Of a stretch of 64,000 nucleotides of DNA, positions 10,293 through 18,867 are shown one piece after another (position 1 is the stretch's first letter; the number at the start of each line of letters is the position of its first letter). Under the pieces are notes generated by a model that did not search any database, was not told the origin of the DNA, and saw only the letters and a program-made list of their open reading frames with translations. Source of the stretch: Larkinella terrae. Lineage in GTDB: Bacteria; Bacteroidota; Bacteroidia; Cytophagales; Spirosomataceae. Both the position numbers and the translations under genes were made by a program. The stretch is from positions 749,004 to 813,003 of the forward strand of contig NZ_WJXZ01000001.1 of NCBI RefSeq assembly GCF_009668025.1. The letters run 5' to 3'.

Positions 10293-10403
10293 ATCAACCC
10301 TGTCACATAATTGTCGGGAAAATGTCGCCCCGTTTTCGGGTGTAAAGAATCCAGCGCATGGAAATTTGCATCATCAATCGAAACGAAGCATTTCACCCAA
10401 ATA

Positions 10404-11738
10404 ATGAACCGAACTATCTTTTGTTTTCTGGTGATGAGCAGTTGGGCTTTTCTTTCCCAGGCCCAGCGCGTTGACCGGCAAATCGGCGAGCTGATAGAGG
10501 CCTACGCCCGGTTAGGGAAATTCAACGGCAGCATCCTGGTGGCCGCGCACGGCAAAACCGTATACCAAAAAGGCTACGGCTACCAGGATATCCGAAAGAA
10601 GACGCTCAATAATGCCGCCACAGTATACCAGATCGCTTCTGTCACCAAGACGTTTACGGCAACACTGGTCCTAAAGCTGGTCGAATTAAATCGACTCTCG
10701 CTGGCTGATAAAGTAGCCCGGTTTTATCCTCACTTTCCCAAAGGCGACAGCGTCACGATCGAACAGCTGCTCTCCCACACCTCCGGCATTCCCAATCCCG
10801 AATCGGAGGTGAATCCGAAGACGGAGGTGGGTTCCGATGAAGACCGGTTTTTGGCGGCTTTCAAAGACCGAACGTTTGATTTTAGCCCGGGAACGGACTG
10901 GAAGTACAGCAATTCGGGCTACATTCTGCTGGGTTATATTATTGAGCGAGTCACCGGTATGAGTTACTACGATGCGGTGAGGACCTACCTCTTTACTCCG
11001 CTTCGGATGAATCATAGCGGCTTTGATTTTAAGGGTTTGGCCAGTCCGGATAAGGCAACGGGTTACTGGGAGTATCCGGAAAGCGATACGGTGCAGGCGG
11101 CAACCCTGATCAATTTTGAGGGCCCTCGTGCCGCCGGAGCCATTTATTCAACCATTGGCGATCTCTATAAATGGCACCAGGGATTACAGGCGGGAAAGAT
11201 CGTCGGTCTGCCGTTGCTCGATCAGGCCTATCAGCCGGTGAAAAGTAGCTATGGCTATGGCTGGATCATCGATTCGGTGGCGGGAGCCAAAGTGGTCTGG
11301 CATAGTGGCGATATCTGGGGGTTTAAGTCGGAACTGGCCCGTGTTCCGGCCGATGATATCTGCATCATTATTCTCAATAACATCGAAGAGGTGGATCTGC
11401 ATAGCATCACCCGTAAAATTCTATCCATTCTGTACCACCAGCCTTACCAGCTACCCGCCCGCAACAGGATTCAGCTCAGCCCGTCAAACCTGCAGGAGTA
11501 CGTTGGGGAGTATGAACTGCGGCCGGGCGAGTGGATCAAGGTGACGGTCGAACAAAACCGCCTGAAGTCGACCACCAACCGGAAACAGGAACTATATGCC
11601 CAGAAAAAGGACTTTTTTTTAGTAGACGACGGAAAGGAGCATCTCGGTGTTACTTTTAACCGAAATGACTCGGGCCAAGTGACGAACTTATCCTTTACCT
11701 TGGGGACACGCACGGTAGTTTGCCCCAAAAAGGAGTAA
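10404..11738 (+). CDS. Serine hydrolase, beta-lactamase class C / penicillin-binding family, exported
   Basis: From the chosen ATG the protein has 444 residues and a signal peptide ending near SQAQ (residue 21). An upstream in-frame start at 10311 would hide that signal peptide, so it is rejected. All three motifs of the family are present: SVTK with nucleophile Ser79 and Lys82, YSN at 168-170, and HSG at 300-302 in place of KTG, which is usual for the class C-like esterase/peptidase group. A C-terminal beta-rich DUF3471-like region (about 360-444) follows. The likely substrate is a peptide or ester in the periplasm; antibiotic resistance is not implied. Confidence 0.88.
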   Translation: MNRTIFCFLVMSSWAFLSQAQRVDRQIGELIEAYARLGKFNGSILVAAHGKTVYQKGYGYQDIRKKTLNNAATVYQIASVTKTFTATLVLKLVELNRLSLADKVARFYPHFPKGDSVTIEQLLSHTSGIPNPESEVNPKTEVGSDEDRFLAAFKDRTFDFSPGTDWKYSNSGYILLGYIIERVTGMSYYDAVRTYLFTPLRMNHSGFDFKGLASPDKATGYWEYPESDTVQAATLINFEGPRAAGAIYSTIGDLYKWHQGLQAGKIVGLPLLDQAYQPVKSSYGYGWIIDSVAGAKVVWHSGDIWGFKSELARVPADDICIIILNNIEEVDLHSITRKILSILYHQPYQLPARNRIQLSPSNLQEYVGEYELRPGEWIKVTVEQNRLKSTTNRKQELYAQKKDFFLVDDGKEHLGVTFNRNDSGQVTNLSFTLGTRTVVCPKKE

Positions 11739-11776
11739 ACTAACCTTAAACTTTTTTAGGCCTGAACACAGACATA

Positions 11777-11857
11777 GTGATGGTCACTCATTTTCTGAAC
11801 CGATATGCTGACTCAGGATTTGTACTTTGATTGTATTGAAATCAATTAGGTCATAAA
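11777..11857. repeat. Diverged repeat, copy 2
   Basis: This is the partner of 9112-9191, in the same orientation and about 2.6 kb away. It starts 39 bases after the serine hydrolase stop codon. No third copy was noticed in the window. The rest of the 11739-12009 gap shows nothing recognisable. Confidence 0.5.
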
Positions 11858-12009
11858 GCCATCAAATTTTGGTCGGACAAGACAAATTGCCAATCCAGAT
11901 TCTAACAGGATTTTTTACTCACGGGTTGTGCAAAAAAGCAATTTGATAAAAACCCATTTCCTGAAGGAGTCCGTTTGGATGGGGAATAAAAATCAGTATT
12001 ATCCGACAA

Positions 12010-12058
12010 TTTCAGAGGTGGTAAACATCTCGTAATAAGATGTTTACCACCTCTGAAA
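12010..12058. terminator. 21-bp perfect palindrome between convergent genes
   Basis: Two 21-base arms (12010-12030 and 12038-12058, beginning TTTCAGAGGTGGTAAACATC) are perfect inverted copies around the 7-base loop CGTAATA. It lies between the plus-strand serine hydrolase and the minus-strand T9SS remnant, where a bidirectional terminator is expected. No T-run follows on either strand, so it may instead be a mobile palindromic repeat. Confidence 0.6.
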
Positions 12059-12110
12059 GAAAATAACATTTCTACCAACTAGTGCTGTTGAAATACCTGT
12101 TGTAGCTGGA

Positions 12111-13095
12111 TTATTTTCCTTTCAAAATCCGAATGGTTTTCTGCTGCGTCGGGGTGCTGACCCGCAACACCAGCATTCCCGGTGCCTGATGAAAAACCGG
12201 TAGCTGGTGACGTTCAATAACAGCCGCCTGGGGTACCTGCTGCTCACTGACCAGACGTCCATTGACGTCCGTCAACTGCACATGCAGCGGTTTTCCTTCG
12301 ACTCCCCGGATTTCCACTTCAACCTGATTCGAAACCGGATTGCCCAGCACCGTCACCTGCAGATCTTCAGCGGTTTCGGCCGATAACCGGGCTGGAGTAC
12401 ACTGATACGCTTTGGGCGAACCTTTCAACTGAAAGGTCGATCCCAACACGCGGGCCAATACCATTGTGCCGTTGGTGACGCTGCCAGGTGGTGTGAAATT
12501 GTAGGCATGGGCACCGTTGCCTTTCCCGGCATCTTTCAGGTCGACCCGGTAAATATTGGCGATTGTACTGCCCAAAGGCGTGATGGTTCCCGGGCTGGGT
12601 TCGAGGTAAAACTCGACCGTGAGCGGGGTGTTGGGTTTGTTGCGGTCCCAGACCCAGCCGCGAATCCCTCCGCAATCGAGTTTATCCAGATACCCTTCAA
12701 AACTGCCCGTCACAACGGTCTCGGCCGGATTCACCGTCAGGTTGAAACTTACGCTGTTCGTTGCTCCTCTATCATCGGTCGCCGAGTAGGTCAGCACGAA
12801 GCTGCCTGCGATCTCGGTTTTTCCGCTCATCTGCCGGGTACCACTGGTGAAGGTCAGGCCACTGGGCATGCCGGACAGCGCGTAGCTCAGGGTACTGTTT
12901 TCCGGATCGGTGAAAACGGGTAAGGTCGTCGTAAAAGCCACCCCTTGCTGGATGGTCAACGGCGTCACGGAGGGAGCGACGGGCGGTTTGTTCGGTGGAG
13001 GTGGCGGGGTGCCGTTCTGACAGCGAATGGTTTTGGGTCCGTCCTTGAGGGTAAAACCGCTACCAGCCACAGTGGCCGAGAGGGTATGAACCTCC
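12111..13095 (-). pseudogene. C-terminal remnant of a large T9SS-secreted surface protein
   Basis: About 325 residues are open but there is no proper start: the frame begins inside a domain. In order the fragment shows the end of a beta-domain (GSGFTLKDGPKTIRC), a Pro-rich linker, an Ig-like putative cadherin/He_PIG module (PSVTPLTIQQG to NPAE), a second full copy of the first domain ending GSTFQLKGSPKAYQC, and a C-terminal T9SS type A sorting domain ending KTIRILKGK. The matching domain ends show that at least one upstream copy was lost. It is joined at about 13095 to an AraC-like fragment in another frame. It may not be expressed. Confidence 0.7.
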
Positions 13096-13296
13096 CAGCG
13101 CAATGCGGGGCAAAAGCGGTGTCGACTCGGATAAACCCAGCCGACAATCCGTGCCCAGGTTAAAAAGTATACCGGAGCGCCCCCCAGGTGGCAGCAGGCT
13201 TTGCGTAATGGGTGAATGTATAGATGTTTGTAGAAAAGTATATTCTTCTACGTAGGGCCGTAAGGGCGGGGAAGGAATAAAGCTTTGAGAGGTCAT
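13096..13296 (-). pseudogene. N-terminal remnant of an AraC-family regulator
   Basis: From the ATG at 13296 about 66 residues resemble the N-terminal DUF6597-type domain of AraC regulators, with PSPPLRPYVEEYTFLQ near the start and LLPPGGRSGILFNLG later. The frame then runs into the T9SS-protein remnant and stops at 13060, with no helix-turn-helix. The DNA-binding half has been lost. The exact junction is uncertain by about 15 bases. This start and its promoter could still be active and give a short non-functional peptide. Confidence 0.6.
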
Positions 13297-13936
13297 CGAG
13301 CTTGCGTGTCGATTATCTTATTGATTACCATGTCGAATAAATCCTCATCTGTCCGGTTAATATACAAAGTGAAGGACGGACGATTACCATTACATTATTT
13401 TGAATAAATATCATTCTTGATATGTTCAACGAAATGCAATGGTTTAGGCGGCCTTGCCCTATAATCTGAATAGTCAACATTCCCGAATTCATGGCCCTAT
13501 GTATTACCCTAAAATAACTTTACAGAAATAGGGTCTGTTGTAATCGAAAAATACGCCTTTCTGAACTGACATATTGAGCCTAAACACGCCTTTGGTTTGC
13601 GCTAACATACATTAGGTTCAATAAGTTATGCATTTGCGTGCTGTCAACAAAAATGTAACTGCTATAAAATAGGCGGGTCGCCCAGAAGTGTGTTGGGCCG
13701 TTTGACAAATCAACCTTTTTGGATCTCATTTTTTAGGAGCTAATCACGTATAACAAAAGCAATCTAGCGCCCAATGTTCGTGTTATCCTGGTTGTGAATG
13801 GGATGAAAATGGCGGTGGATGCATCACCCTTACTGAACACATAGACTGGTACGAAGCACGGCTTTGCAGCCCGCATACGCGCCGTTGTTTGCCAGATGAC
13901 CAAACGATCCAGGGCAAGGTCCGGATTTGGCCGGAC
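13297..13936. other. Gap of 640 bases, mostly AT-rich, no supported gene
   Basis: The region between the AraC remnant and the histidine kinase end is AT-rich up to about 13700. I see no promoter or hairpin I can defend. At 13754-13975 a start-less plus-strand frame of 73 codons is rich in cysteine and runs into the 3' end of the kinase gene; it is discussed as a finding, not called as a gene. Confidence 0.5.
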
Positions 13937-16900
13937 TCAGACAGCGGCCGACCTTTTGAAGTGGAGTTTGACTAGCGTCCCGTCCTGGTTTTCGTAGGTC
14001 AGAATACCATCGAGCTGGATGGTGAGCAAGTCCACTAACTGTGTCCCGAAGCCCGTTTCTTTGACGGCCTCGGCAGACTGCTTGCCGATACCATTGTCGG
14101 CCACTTGCAGCAGCAATGAATCGTTGTCCATGCGCGTCAGACTGATGCGAATGGTGCCGTTGTCTTTGCCGACAAACGCATATTTAAGCGAGTTAGTCAG
14201 TAACTCGTTCGTCAGCAGTCCTACAGAAATCGCGGTGTCAATATCCAGCACCAGTTCAGGCATCGAACAATCGATGGTAATGCGGCCAGCAGCATCGAAC
14301 GAATGGAGGATGCTTTCGCTCAGGTTGTTAAAATAATCGCGCATTTCGATCGCCCCTAATTGGTTTCCCTGATAAAGTTTCTGGTGGATGATACCCATGC
14401 TCTGCACCTGATTCTGACTGGTCTGCATGGCTTCCTTTACGTTGGGGTCAGTGACTTTAGCTGACTGTAACGACAGCAAACCCGACACCACGGCCAGATT
14501 ATTCTTGACCCGATGATGGATCTCTTTCAGCAGGAGTTCGTTCTGGGCGTTTTTTTGAGCAATCTCGTCGCGCTGCTGTTTAATGACTACCGCTTCCTGC
14601 AAAGCCAGCTCACGCGCTTGTTCCCGTAGACGGGCCTTCATCAGGTACCAAAAACCGATTAACAGAAACAGTGCATAAACTCCATAAGCCCAGGGGCTTT
14701 GCCACCAGGCCGGGCTGATGCCGATGCGCAGGGGTGTTGCCAGTTCACTCCAGACCCCGTCGCTGTTGCGGGCTTTCAGGTGGAACCGGTACGTTCCCGG
14801 CTTCATCTGGGCAAAATCAACGGTGTTTTTGGGGCCGATGCTTACCCATTGCGGCTCGTCGTTCGGTCCGGTCAGGGAATAGGCATAGGCACGACTGCTG
14901 GTGTTGCGGTAATCCAGTAGCGCAAATTTTAGCTCCAGGGTGTTTTCCTGGTGCGACAAGGCCAGTTCCTTGGCTCGCCAGCGATCCGGGGGCATGGGTC
15001 GCATGGTTTGCGTTCCGTCGGTGTCGAAGCAGGAAACACTCACCAAGCGCAACGGTGATGAAGCTTTGGGAATGGTATGGATGGCATCGGTTGGCCCAAA
15101 CCGCCGTAAGTTGTTCTGGCAACCGAAATAAATCTCGCCGGTAGTCGCCAGTGCGGTAATGGGCGTCGAGTAAACCGAGTTGCCGACAAACTGCGGAAAC
15201 GTGGTTACGCGCTCCGTAAGGGGGTCGATACAGGATACCACCTGATTCTGGTTGAACCAGATTTTGCCGGTTCTGTCGAGGGTAGCGTGGGCAAAATAAT
15301 CGTCCGTGAACCCGTTGGCTGCACCATATTTTTTGAATCGCCCCGTTTTGACCGACAGCTTTTGTAAGGGAGCCGCATACCCACTCGTTATCCATACATC
15401 ACCCTGTTTATCGATCAGGGGCGCAAAGGTGTAGTTGCTGGCCAGTCCGTAGGGATCGCCTTGCCGGAGTACAAACCGCTGGACTTGCCGGGTTCGTTTG
15501 TTTATCCGACTAAGCCCATGAGCGGCTCCGCAGACCCAAACGGTGTTCTGGGCATCGACCGCAATTTTCTGGAGCGTATTGGAGAGTAAACTGTTGGCAT
15601 TGGTGGGATCGTTTTTCCACTGTTCATAGGTACTCACCAGCCCCGTCTCAACGGATAAGCCGCCTTTCGGAATGCGGAAGAGCCCCTGCCCCCAGGTCGA
15701 AATCCAGAGGTCACCATCCCGGTCAATAACCGAAGCGATGGCATTCAAGATCTTCTTACTCCCGGCCTTATCCAAACGGACGGGTGTGAGACGCTCCGTC
15801 TTTTTGTTGTAAACGAACAGGCCAGCCTCCGCACCGACCAGCAAATAGGGATCGTCGCTAGCCCCGGTCGCATCTGGCAGCGGGCTGGTGAAATAGGTGA
15901 AGGGTTGTTTCAAGACAACCTTCATCTCATTCAGGCCCGGTCTGGACGGACCCGCTCTGGATTGACCCGGCCTGCCGTGGCCCGGCTTGTATCGAATTAG
16001 GCCCAGATCGGTACTGATCCAAAGAAAGCCTTCCGAGTCGGGCATGAGCGACTCCGTTACAGGCCGGGCCGGAACCCCACCGGCGGAGTTAGTAAATTCT
16101 GGCAGGGGAATGTTGGGATGGCGTTCCTGACGGGGGTCGAAAAAAAGCGGATTTTTGTCGCTCGCCCGCTCCAGCCAGATTAACCCCTGTCCATCTTCGT
16201 ACAGCGTTACGAATTCCTTGAGTTGTTCCCCGTTGCTGATGGCTACGGGCGTACATTGCTCCACGACGGTCCGGTCGGCTGAAATGCGGAAGATGTCGTT
16301 ATCGCAGCAAAGCCAAAGCCGCCCCGCCCGATCTTCCAGAATCACTTTTGGAAACGGAATGGGCTTGCCATCGGCTGTTCGCTTATCGAACCACTTGATT
16401 TGCCCGGTTTTAGGGTTAAAAACCCGCAGTCCGGTTTGTTCCGGAACCCCCATCCAGATCAGGCCCCGACGATCTTTGCAGAGGCCGCTAATCACATTGA
16501 GACCATCCGTGGCGTTGATGACAGGTAACCCGGATTTATTCACCGTCGGAAAGCACCGCCAACGGTTAGTGGTCCGGTCAAACTGCTCGAACCCAGCCGT
16601 TGTGTAAACGTAAACATAGCCCGGCCTGGATTGGCCGGGCAGGGCCACGCCGGGCGATTCAACCAGAATCGGCGACAGCGGGTTGCCCTGCAACTGCCCT
16701 GAATCGCCTGGTTTGGGTAAAAAACGGACAGTGCGGCCCGTTTTGGGGTCGAACCGATTCATGCCATAATCGCTGCCGATCCAGAGATAACCGGATTCAT
16801 CACGCTGAAGAAACCGGAGCTTATCCGACGATAAACTGGTTTTGTTGGTGGGCAGGTGTCGAAAATGGGCTACGTTGCCCGTTCGCTGATTGTAGGCATT

Positions 16901-17236
16901 GAGGCCCCCGTCGCGGGTGGTTATCCAGAACGTACCGCGCTCGTCCTGAATCATATCCGCCACCCGCGCCGAGGAGAGGGAGTTCAAATCCGCCGGATCA
17001 GAGCGTACGGTTACGATCTCATGGCCGTCGTAGCGGCTCAGGCCACTGCCGGTGACGAACCAGAGAAAATCGTCGCGGTCGGTAAAGAACTGATTGATGG
17101 TTAATTGATTTCGGTTGCGGCCCAGCGTCTCTTTGGGAGGTTCGTCAAAGTAAAGCACCGTGGATTGTGCCTGTCCGGCGAACGCGGACAGGCACAAAAG
17201 CAGGAGGAGCCACCTAAAAACAACGTATCCATTCAT
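13937..17236 (-). CDS. Two-component propeller sensor kinase, HisKA_2 type
   Basis: The 1099-residue protein has a signal peptide ending near AGQAQ (about residue 24), two seven-bladed Reg_prop propellers (to about 740), a Y_Y_Y domain (about 755-835), one membrane helix (about 848-868), a coiled-coil, a HisKA_2 domain with EIHHRVKNNL (His907) and an HATPase_c_2 domain with LLTNELLTNSLKYAF and a DNGIGK box. HisKA_2 kinases usually pair with LytTR regulators, and one is encoded upstream at 23434-24171. Two in-frame Gly/Pro/Arg inserts with PGQSR (about residues 205 and 430) interrupt the propellers. It is the last gene of a minus-strand run. The ligand is unknown. Confidence 0.92.
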   Translation of the reverse strand: MNGYVVFRWLLLLLCLSAFAGQAQSTVLYFDEPPKETLGRNRNQLTINQFFTDRDDFLWFVTGSGLSRYDGHEIVTVRSDPADLNSLSSARVADMIQDERGTFWITTRDGGLNAYNQRTGNVAHFRHLPTNKTSLSSDKLRFLQRDESGYLWIGSDYGMNRFDPKTGRTVRFLPKPGDSGQLQGNPLSPILVESPGVALPGQSRPGYVYVYTTAGFEQFDRTTNRWRCFPTVNKSGLPVINATDGLNVISGLCKDRRGLIWMGVPEQTGLRVFNPKTGQIKWFDKRTADGKPIPFPKVILEDRAGRLWLCCDNDIFRISADRTVVEQCTPVAISNGEQLKEFVTLYEDGQGLIWLERASDKNPLFFDPRQERHPNIPLPEFTNSAGGVPARPVTESLMPDSEGFLWISTDLGLIRYKPGHGRPGQSRAGPSRPGLNEMKVVLKQPFTYFTSPLPDATGASDDPYLLVGAEAGLFVYNKKTERLTPVRLDKAGSKKILNAIASVIDRDGDLWISTWGQGLFRIPKGGLSVETGLVSTYEQWKNDPTNANSLLSNTLQKIAVDAQNTVWVCGAAHGLSRINKRTRQVQRFVLRQGDPYGLASNYTFAPLIDKQGDVWITSGYAAPLQKLSVKTGRFKKYGAANGFTDDYFAHATLDRTGKIWFNQNQVVSCIDPLTERVTTFPQFVGNSVYSTPITALATTGEIYFGCQNNLRRFGPTDAIHTIPKASSPLRLVSVSCFDTDGTQTMRPMPPDRWRAKELALSHQENTLELKFALLDYRNTSSRAYAYSLTGPNDEPQWVSIGPKNTVDFAQMKPGTYRFHLKARNSDGVWSELATPLRIGISPAWWQSPWAYGVYALFLLIGFWYLMKARLREQARELALQEAVVIKQQRDEIAQKNAQNELLLKEIHHRVKNNLAVVSGLLSLQSAKVTDPNVKEAMQTSQNQVQSMGIIHQKLYQGNQLGAIEMRDYFNNLSESILHSFDAAGRITIDCSMPELVLDIDTAISVGLLTNELLTNSLKYAFVGKDNGTIRISLTRMDNDSLLLQVADNGIGKQSAEAVKETGFGTQLVDLLTIQLDGILTYENQDGTLVKLHFKRSAAV
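15933..15990 (-). repeat. In-frame GC-rich repeat insert in the kinase gene, copy 1
   Basis: On the minus strand this stretch reads as PGHGRPGQSRAGPSRPG between propeller blades. It shares the core CCGGGTCAATCCAGAGCGGG with copy 2 and carries a partial third unit. It is much richer in GC and Pro/Gly than the flanking blades, and such a linker is unusual inside a beta-propeller. Confidence 0.55.
16619..16660 (-). repeat. In-frame GC-rich repeat insert in the kinase gene, copy 2
   Basis: The minus strand reads ALPGQSRPG. The DNA contains a perfect 7-bp palindrome, CCCGGCC-AATCCA-GGCCGGG, matching the core of copy 1. Two copies in one gene, both in frame, suggest a small palindromic repeat that inserts into coding sequence as a tolerated linker. 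Confidence 0.55.
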
Positions 17237-17264
17237 GTTGACCTATTTGTTGGCCAAAGCTACT

Positions 17265-17777
17265 TCACTTGTCTTTCTGATCCTCGTTGTTGATATCGCG
17301 GATGCAGATAAATTTTCCGTCGCGTTTTTCAAAAATGCCCATGTATTTGCCGGCACTCACTACCTTGCCAGACGCGTCTTTAACCGTTGTCTTCCCAACT
17401 TCGGTTACTACGTTGCCATCGCCGTACACGTCCATCGTCTCGTAATAAACGGTAGTCCCGGACTGGCGCGCTTTCATACTTTTGAGCAACACCTGCCGGA
17501 TAGCCGCCTTTCCCACGGCCATGGGTTCGTCGTCGGCCATTTCTACGGCATCGTCTGCGTAGAGGGCCATTACTTTGTCGATGTCCTTAGCGGTTGTGGC
17601 GTTGGCCCACTCGGTTTCGATGGCTTGTATTTCCGTTTTGATGGCGGCCATATCGGGTTTAGCCGCTACCTGCTCAGTGGTAGCTTCTGTTTTTTTAGCG
17701 GGGGTGTTGCAACCGGTAACAACCAGCATTAGCGCAACAAAAGCAATCAGGACGGTAGTAAATGGATTGGTTTTCAT
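17265..17777 (-). CDS. DUF4440 / SnoaL-like (NTF2 fold) lipoprotein
   Basis: The 170-residue protein has a lipoprotein signal with lipobox VTGC (Cys23), a short Lys/Thr/Glu-rich linker, and an NTF2-like domain of the DUF4440/SgcJ type (about 45-165, with AIETEWANATTAKDIDKVMALYADDAV and a closing IRDINNED). Such domains bind small hydrophobic molecules or act as simple enzymes, but here no catalytic residues can be named. The leader MKTNPF...GCNTPAK is almost the same as that of the protein at 20518-21051. It lies 17 bases after the neighbour's stop on the same strand. Confidence 0.82.
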   Translation of the reverse strand: MKTNPFTTVLIAFVALMLVVTGCNTPAKKTEATTEQVAAKPDMAAIKTEIQAIETEWANATTAKDIDKVMALYADDAVEMADDEPMAVGKAAIRQVLLKSMKARQSGTTVYYETMDVYGDGNVVTEVGKTTVKDASGKVVSAGKYMGIFEKRDGKFICIRDINNEDQKDK

Positions 17778-17794
17778 AGCTTTGGTTTAAACGA

Positions 17795-18199
17795 TTAAGG
17801 CACTCTCACCAAGCGACGGTAGAGTTCGACGGCTTTTATTTTCTCGTACACCATACCCAATTTTTTATCGGCTTCCTGAAACGATTTGTCGTCGTGGATT
17901 TTCTGGTACACGTTGGCATTGGGCCAATTGCCCTCGAAATAGTAGCGGTATTTGTCGGTCCCTTTTCCCTCTACTTTGTAAAGCGTGTATCCGGCCTTAC
18001 TGTAGCCTAAGCGTTTAATAACCGTGTTCAACTCGCCAATCACCGCCGACAACTGGGCCTCCGTTACACCCGCTGGCATATCGAATAGGTGAATACTTTT
18101 GAGTTGAGTCGTTGCCGTTTGCTGAGCCTGTGCAGAGGTCGACATGCCGAGGCTAACCAGTAGCCAAATTGCAGATAGCGAAATCAGAAGTTTTTTCAT
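17795..18199 (-). CDS. Small exported protein of unknown function
   Basis: The 134-residue protein has a signal peptide ending near SAQAQ (residue 26) and a compact alpha/beta domain with KSIHLFDMPAG and YRYYFEGNWPNANVYQKIH segments. The pattern resembles a ferredoxin-like or Dabb-type fold, as in small stress or monooxygenase-like proteins, but I do not recognise a family. It sits in a run of small exported proteins. The gap to the NTF2-like lipoprotein downstream is 17 bases, so the two are probably on one transcript. Confidence 0.7.
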   Translation of the reverse strand: MKKLLISLSAIWLLVSLGMSTSAQAQQTATTQLKSIHLFDMPAGVTEAQLSAVIGELNTVIKRLGYSKAGYTLYKVEGKGTDKYRYYFEGNWPNANVYQKIHDDKSFQEADKKLGMVYEKIKAVELYRRLVRVP

Positions 18200-18281
18200 G
18201 AATTTAATTGGTTGATTTGACTGTTTTAAGATCGATTCACAATACTATAGGCTGGGCTTATCTGGGCTTATCCGTTCGGAT

Positions 18282-18818
18282 TTAGGTAGTGTCGTCGGTT
18301 AAATCCAATTCCATAAACAACAGATAGTCTTTAAATTCTGCGGGGATTTCCATTTCTGGATACGCGTCAATGTCACGAAATCCAACACTTCGGTATAAGG
18401 AATGAGCGGCTTCCATAAACTTGGGACTGTCAAGCCGAAGTTTTTTATAACCGACTTTTTTCGCTTCAAGTAGAAGTTCTTCGAGGATCGCTCTTCCGGC
18501 TCCAATTCGTCTGCTAGCTGGATGGACAAACATTCGTTTTATTTCACCAATATCGGAGTCGATACGTTTCAGACTGCCAAGCCCACATACTTCGCCTTCG
18601 TAAATAGCCAGGATTAACTGTCCGTAAGGCGGTTGAAACTTGCCAATCTGTTGGATGTCCTGTTCAACAGCTTCCTGGGGATTATGGGGATGGACGCCAT
18701 AGAGTTCCTGCATGTTGTCGTTCCCCCAAACTAAATAGTCGAACCATAATTTTTTAACGGCTTCCAAATCGTCAGGAATGACAACCGTTCTTGTTTTTAC
18801 TTTTTCACTTTCGTTCAT
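18282..18818 (-). CDS. GNAT-family N-acetyltransferase
   Basis: The 178-residue protein is cytoplasmic, with no signal peptide. It has the GNAT fold: the acetyl-CoA pyrophosphate-binding loop appears as RRIGAGRAILEELL, preceded by the beta-strand EIKRMFVHPAS and followed by the C-terminal motif SLYRSVGFRDI. The acceptor is unknown. It is the only plainly cytoplasmic small enzyme in this run of exported proteins, apart from the epimerase. It lies 82 bases upstream of the small exported protein gene, where two TGGGCTTATC decamers occur in tandem. Confidence 0.85.
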   Translation of the reverse strand: MNESEKVKTRTVVIPDDLEAVKKLWFDYLVWGNDNMQELYGVHPHNPQEAVEQDIQQIGKFQPPYGQLILAIYEGEVCGLGSLKRIDSDIGEIKRMFVHPASRRIGAGRAILEELLLEAKKVGYKKLRLDSPKFMEAAHSLYRSVGFRDIDAYPEMEIPAEFKDYLLFMELDLTDDTT

Positions 18819-18867
18819 TTCCTGACCAGGTTCTGGTTGTTTACTTTCTGTGATAGGCTTACCTGAA

